64,000 bases of DNA from Halobacteriovorax sp. HLS (GTDB lineage Bacteria > Bdellovibrionota > Bacteriovoracia > Bacteriovoracales > Bacteriovoracaceae). Every line of letters starts with the position of its first letter. The stretch's first letter is position 1. The position numbers and the translations under genes are program-made. Positions 60,822 to 64,000 of the stretch are shown here, one piece after another. The DNA is taken from the NCBI RefSeq assembly GCF_004006665.1, contig NZ_QOCL01000001.1, positions 372,001-436,000 of the forward strand, read 5' to 3'. The notes below the pieces were generated by a model. It was not told the DNA's origin. It worked only from the letters and a program-made list of their open reading frames with translations, and searched no databases.

Positions 60822-62453
60822 ATGAAAACAGATATCACTAAAATTCGAAAGAACATATATAGCTATATGAAGAAGAAGGCCCTTTCTTTAGAAGGAACTC
60901 CTTCGAAAGAGTTTCTATCTTATCAAAGAATACAGAAGAGGCACTCAAATAGAGATTTTCTCGTCTCAAACTTCCAAAGCCTGATTAAATCAATTAAGAA
61001 GTCTAAACTCATTTATCTAGGAGACTTTCACTCTCTAGATCAAAGTTCGAGAAACCTACACAGAATTATCCGGGCACTTACTGATTCAAAAGACCAATTA
61101 GTTTTAGGAGTGGAGTTTGTTCATATTAAACATCAACACCATATCGATCGTTTTCTAGCAGGACACTTAACTGAGATTGAATTCCTTGAAAATGTAAACT
61201 ATTACGAATCGTGGAGATTTCCATGGAATCAATACAGAGTTTTCTTCGATCTTGCTAAAGAAAGAGGTTATAAGATTCTAGCTCTAAACTCTAAAGGATC
61301 ATTAAGCGAAAGAGATACTCGGGCTTCTGAAATCATCGTAAATTACCTCAGTGCTTTTCCATACTCTAAACTCTTAGTTATGTTCGGTGAGTATCACATT
61401 GTTCCTACAAAGCTACCTAAAGAAGTTTCAAAGAAGGCCAGAAAAGAATATCGACAAACGATCATTCATCAAAACCTTGACGAGGTCTACTGGAAACTTG
61501 AGCAAACCAATATGGGCCGCAAGAAAACACAAGTTATTCAGTTTGAGGATAACGAGTATTCAATTCAATCCTCTGCTCCATGGGTTAAGTACGAAAGTAT
61601 GATTTACTGGTATGAAAATTTATTAGAAGATCCTGAATTTGATATTCACGACTATGTAATGTCTTCTGGTCTGAAAAGTTTTAATGAGAATGCATCGGAT
61701 ACTTACCTCTTTCTAATTGAAAAGATGCTTTCTGGACTTAATCTGAAACTAGATAGATCTGCTTTAGAAGATTTCAATCTCTACGATCATCATAAGATGA
61801 GCTTTATACTTAAGAGACTTGAAAAAATCACAAAACCGACTGTTGGAAAATTCTACAAAGACCTGGTAATCAAAGGTAAGAGCTTTAAAGTTCCCAATTC
61901 AAATGATTTCTATTGCTCAAATTATTCAATGAATAGACTGAGCTACTTAGGTGGTATACACCTATGGCACTACCTCAGAAAGTTTGGCAATAATGAAACA
62001 GTAAAGATTCTCTCATTTCCTTCACAAGAAAAGAGATTTTCATTTCTAGTTTACCAATTCTGCTTTGCCTATTTTTGCTCAAAAATGATTAATCCATACA
62101 GAAAGTGCGATCTCTATGCAGACCTTTTTGAAAAATCTAAAGCGAAGACCTCTAAAGACTCAGACGTCTTTAAGTCTTGTTTAGAACTAATTGAACATGA
62201 TACGAGAAAGATTAAATTATCACTTACCCTTAAGGGTCAAAGTTTAACTAGCATATATAAAATATCAAAGAGAATTGGATATATGCTTGGAGATATACTC
62301 TTTGATCAACACTTTGAAAAAGAATCTAAATCACTTGAGAAAATTTTCAATATTTTACATAAAGAAGAAATGAATGAAGAGAATTATCTAAAGCTTTTAA
62401 AGTTACTCCTACCTAAGAGAAAATATAAAAGCTTTAGAAAGAGATTTTTTTAA
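60822..62453 (+). CDS. ChaN/Tiki-superfamily protein with long C-terminal extension
   Basis: 543 residues. Residues about 55-210 match the ChaN heme-binding/Tiki/EreA fold: LIYLGDFHS (GExH position, here GDFH), LVLGVEFVHIKHQHHIDRFL, WNQYRVFFDLAKERGYKILALN and LLVMFGEYHI. The acidic and His residues of the site are mostly kept. The remaining 330 residues are helical and not recognised. No signal peptide or lipobox is present, unlike classical ChaN lipoproteins, so the protein should be cytoplasmic. AAAGGT precedes the ATG. It lies downstream of the methyltransferase-like gene and its stop codon abuts that of the kinase gene. Confidence 0.7.
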   Translation: MKTDITKIRKNIYSYMKKKALSLEGTPSKEFLSYQRIQKRHSNRDFLVSNFQSLIKSIKKSKLIYLGDFHSLDQSSRNLHRIIRALTDSKDQLVLGVEFVHIKHQHHIDRFLAGHLTEIEFLENVNYYESWRFPWNQYRVFFDLAKERGYKILALNSKGSLSERDTRASEIIVNYLSAFPYSKLLVMFGEYHIVPTKLPKEVSKKARKEYRQTIIHQNLDEVYWKLEQTNMGRKKTQVIQFEDNEYSIQSSAPWVKYESMIYWYENLLEDPEFDIHDYVMSSGLKSFNENASDTYLFLIEKMLSGLNLKLDRSALEDFNLYDHHKMSFILKRLEKITKPTVGKFYKDLVIKGKSFKVPNSNDFYCSNYSMNRLSYLGGIHLWHYLRKFGNNETVKILSFPSQEKRFSFLVYQFCFAYFCSKMINPYRKCDLYADLFEKSKAKTSKDSDVFKSCLELIEHDTRKIKLSLTLKGQSLTSIYKISKRIGYMLGDILFDQHFEKESKSLEKIFNILHKEEMNEENYLKLLKLLLPKRKYKSFRKRFF

Positions 62454-63884
62454 CTATATGACCTGTTCTTGAATCGCAGCAAGAATTTCTTTCTTAGTAC
62501 CCTTTTGAATGCTTGCAACTCTCTTTTGCTCTACTTCAACATGCTTAAGAACAATTTGAACCTTTGAACCTACAACTTCACTATTAGTATAAAGATTTTC
62601 AAAACTCATTGTACCATTAACATCTTCAACTAGTTCGCTCGAGATCTTTAACGCCAGAGGCATATGCTCATCAATATCTCCAAGCCCACTTGCGGCAGTG
62701 AGAAAGTCTCTCGAAAATCCAACCCCTGAGTCAGTTAAATTAACACAAACACTTGAGCCTACTCTCTTGGCATTTATAGAAATTCTGTTAGAACTATCAC
62801 TGCTTTGACAATTCTTTACTGCATTCATTACAACGTTATAAATAACTTGTTCTAGAGCCTCACTCTCACCTTGTACATTTATATTTTCTTTAATATCCAG
62901 ATCAATCATGACCCCATCTGCCAAAAGCTTATTTGAAAGGTGATCTACAACCTTACTAAGAACTTGATCTAATCCAGTCACTGGACCTTTATACTTAGGA
63001 ACTTCTCCCTCAGCTTTTAATACTTTAGAATCATCCATTTCAGACTCTAACCAAATTGCATCAAGCTTCGAATCACCCAAGACAGGTGTCTCAAGATCTA
63101 TAGTTCTCATCTTTGTAGTAGATATATCCGCAACAGGGTTTAAAGCATGGAACTGAGAAAATAGCTCCGAACAATAAACAAGCTGATTTTGCTCCAAAGC
63201 CTCTTTAATGATATTTCCAACTTCAGCATGTACAATAGCATCTCCATTTTCAAGCCTTCTTCTAGCGTCTACTTCAAGCTGATTATTCTTTTGTTGTAAC
63301 TTCTTCTTTTCAACAAAATCCCAAAGAAGTAATAAAGGTGCAAGAATTGAAAGAACAATCAAAAAGAGGTTTAAATTTTCTTTTGATAAAGACATTCCTT
63401 CAACTTTTGAAATGACATCTCCCTCTAATTGATCGAATTTAATTTCTAACTTTTCAAATCTATCGCTTAAATTACTTAAAGCAATTTCTCCGCTTTGATC
63501 AGAAAATGAACTAGAAGACTCTTCAACTCTTTCATGAAACCAATTTACATCAGTCATTAGAGCATTTATCGACTGAGAAATTTTTCCTGCAACTGCACTA
63601 ACCTCTTTTTCAAAGAATGCATTTGTTTCAGAAAAACATTCCTCTGTTGTTTTCATAAAACCAGATTCTAAGTACATTGAAGAAGCATCTCCAATAACTT
63701 TTGCAGTATAACTTTGATTAACTCTACTAAAGCAAGTCGATAAACCTGCTTGCATTGATTTTAAATTTGATACTTTGGTTGAGACTTGGTGCTGAAAAAC
63801 ACCTGAAAATATAAGCAGGGCCGTAGCTCCAATACCAGCGATTGTTTTTTTCTTACTAAACCAACTTTGAAGTTGCTGCTTCAT
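62454..63884 (-). CDS. Membrane sensor kinase-like protein with divergent H-box
   Basis: 476 residues. A helix near residues 14-30 and another near 172-190 (LFLIVLSILAPLLLLWDF) enclose a helical periplasmic domain. A coiled coil follows. The ATPase domain (330-450) has the N-box EQVIYNVVMNAVKN, DSGVGF and a weak G2 region (GLGDIDEHMPLALKI). I do not see a canonical HE-x-x-x-P box; the nearest histidine is in AIVHAEVGNIIKEA. It may be a kinase with an unusual acceptor site or a pseudokinase. AAGGAATG stands ahead of the ATG. No response regulator lies next to it. Confidence 0.75.
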   Translation of the reverse strand: MKQQLQSWFSKKKTIAGIGATALLIFSGVFQHQVSTKVSNLKSMQAGLSTCFSRVNQSYTAKVIGDASSMYLESGFMKTTEECFSETNAFFEKEVSAVAGKISQSINALMTDVNWFHERVEESSSSFSDQSGEIALSNLSDRFEKLEIKFDQLEGDVISKVEGMSLSKENLNLFLIVLSILAPLLLLWDFVEKKKLQQKNNQLEVDARRRLENGDAIVHAEVGNIIKEALEQNQLVYCSELFSQFHALNPVADISTTKMRTIDLETPVLGDSKLDAIWLESEMDDSKVLKAEGEVPKYKGPVTGLDQVLSKVVDHLSNKLLADGVMIDLDIKENINVQGESEALEQVIYNVVMNAVKNCQSSDSSNRISINAKRVGSSVCVNLTDSGVGFSRDFLTAASGLGDIDEHMPLALKISSELVEDVNGTMSFENLYTNSEVVGSKVQIVLKHVEVEQKRVASIQKGTKKEILAAIQEQVI

Positions 63885-63938
63885 TTTTCCATTCCTTGGA
63901 ACCCATTGAGGTCTTATAAATAGATTAATTCGTTTAAC

Positions 63939-64000
63939 CTATTGAAAATCCATGGTTTGTGACTCCATGGAATTATTTGCTACTCCTATTTTTGCAACTC
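63939..64000 (-). CDS. Possible C-terminal end of an upstream gene (cut by window edge)
   Basis: On the minus strand one frame is open from the window edge to a TAG at 63939, reading VAKIGVANNSMESQTMDFQ. The composition looks protein-like, and the position just upstream of the kinase gene fits an operon neighbour. With only about 19 residues this remains a guess. Confidence 0.25.
   Translation of the reverse strand, partial: VAKIGVANNSMESQTMDFQ

Noticed and set aside
1-64000. CRISPR arrays, insertion sequences, prophage genes, rRNA
   Set aside because: I looked for regular direct repeats, transposase, integrase, phage or rRNA sequence and saw none.

Overview
The window is AT-rich (by eye about one third G+C), gene-dense DNA from a Gram-negative bacterium. 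Signal peptides, lipoboxes, several outer-membrane barrels, lon, clpP, clpX, priA, cysS and a full chemotaxis set all point that way. The mix of families, the very low G+C and the sequence style suggest a marine Bdellovibrionota of the Halobacteriovorax/Bacteriovorax type. That placement is inference from the protein sequences; no rRNA or other marker is present. I see no insertion sequence, prophage, CRISPR array or plasmid function. Base composition looks even, so this reads as chromosomal core with lineage-specific genes.

Layout. 1-6.7 kb: a cut-off endonuclease/exonuclease/phosphatase protein, a glyoxalase-II-like hydrolase with a Bcp peroxiredoxin, a Ste24-type protease, a small repeat-containing secreted peptide, DNA alkyl repair (MGMT), a glutamine amidotransferase, a double GAF protein and a lipase-like hydrolase. 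6.8-10.7 kb: hypothetical genes, a gamma-glutamylcyclotransferase-like protein, an unannotated 40-residue acidic ORF, apaG, and the operon nth-esterase-DUF2797. 10.8-17.3 kb: a histidine-kinase-like protein without a clear ATP site, a group of periplasmic binding protein, porin and sensor kinase, then yidD-dacB and a QueD-like protein. 17.2-20.5 kb: a secreted HELGH protease and two paralogous secreted proteins on either side of a P-loop ATPase. 20.5-28.5 kb: cysS-priA, pyrC-cdd, a zinc ribbon protein, folE2 and a lipoprotein phosphoesterase. 28.5-37.2 kb: a chemotaxis cluster (cheA-cheW, then periplasmic Cache protein, MCP, CheR-receiver fusion, CheB). 37.3-47.1 kb: tRNA-Val, gloA, lon, a DUF3373 barrel, a second MCP, clpX and clpP. 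47.4-57.7 kb: ahpC, a DedA protein, porin, PilZ, PhoH/YlaK, a PorV-like barrel with a lipoprotein, an aminotransferase, coaD, rsmD and an acidic protein. 57.9-64 kb: a 940-residue degenerate DNA-methyltransferase-like protein, a ChaN-like protein and a divergent sensor kinase.

How the genes work together. The most unusual region is the chemotaxis cluster. CheR is fused to a receiver and then to what looks like an inactive CheB methylesterase domain. CheB carries an N-terminal extension that resembles a degenerate CheD. CheA has a duplicated 25-residue element where a P2 domain is expected. Both MCPs end in the same RFED(V/I) tail rather than an NWETF-type tail. Together these suggest an adaptation system rewired relative to E. 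coli. Other points of interest are the four-domain paralogous secreted proteins around an ATPase, the methyltransferase-like protein that has lost its catalytic NPPF motif, a PriA with only four zinc-ligand cysteines, and a strong tendency for convergent genes to have abutting or overlapping stop codons with no terminator between them.
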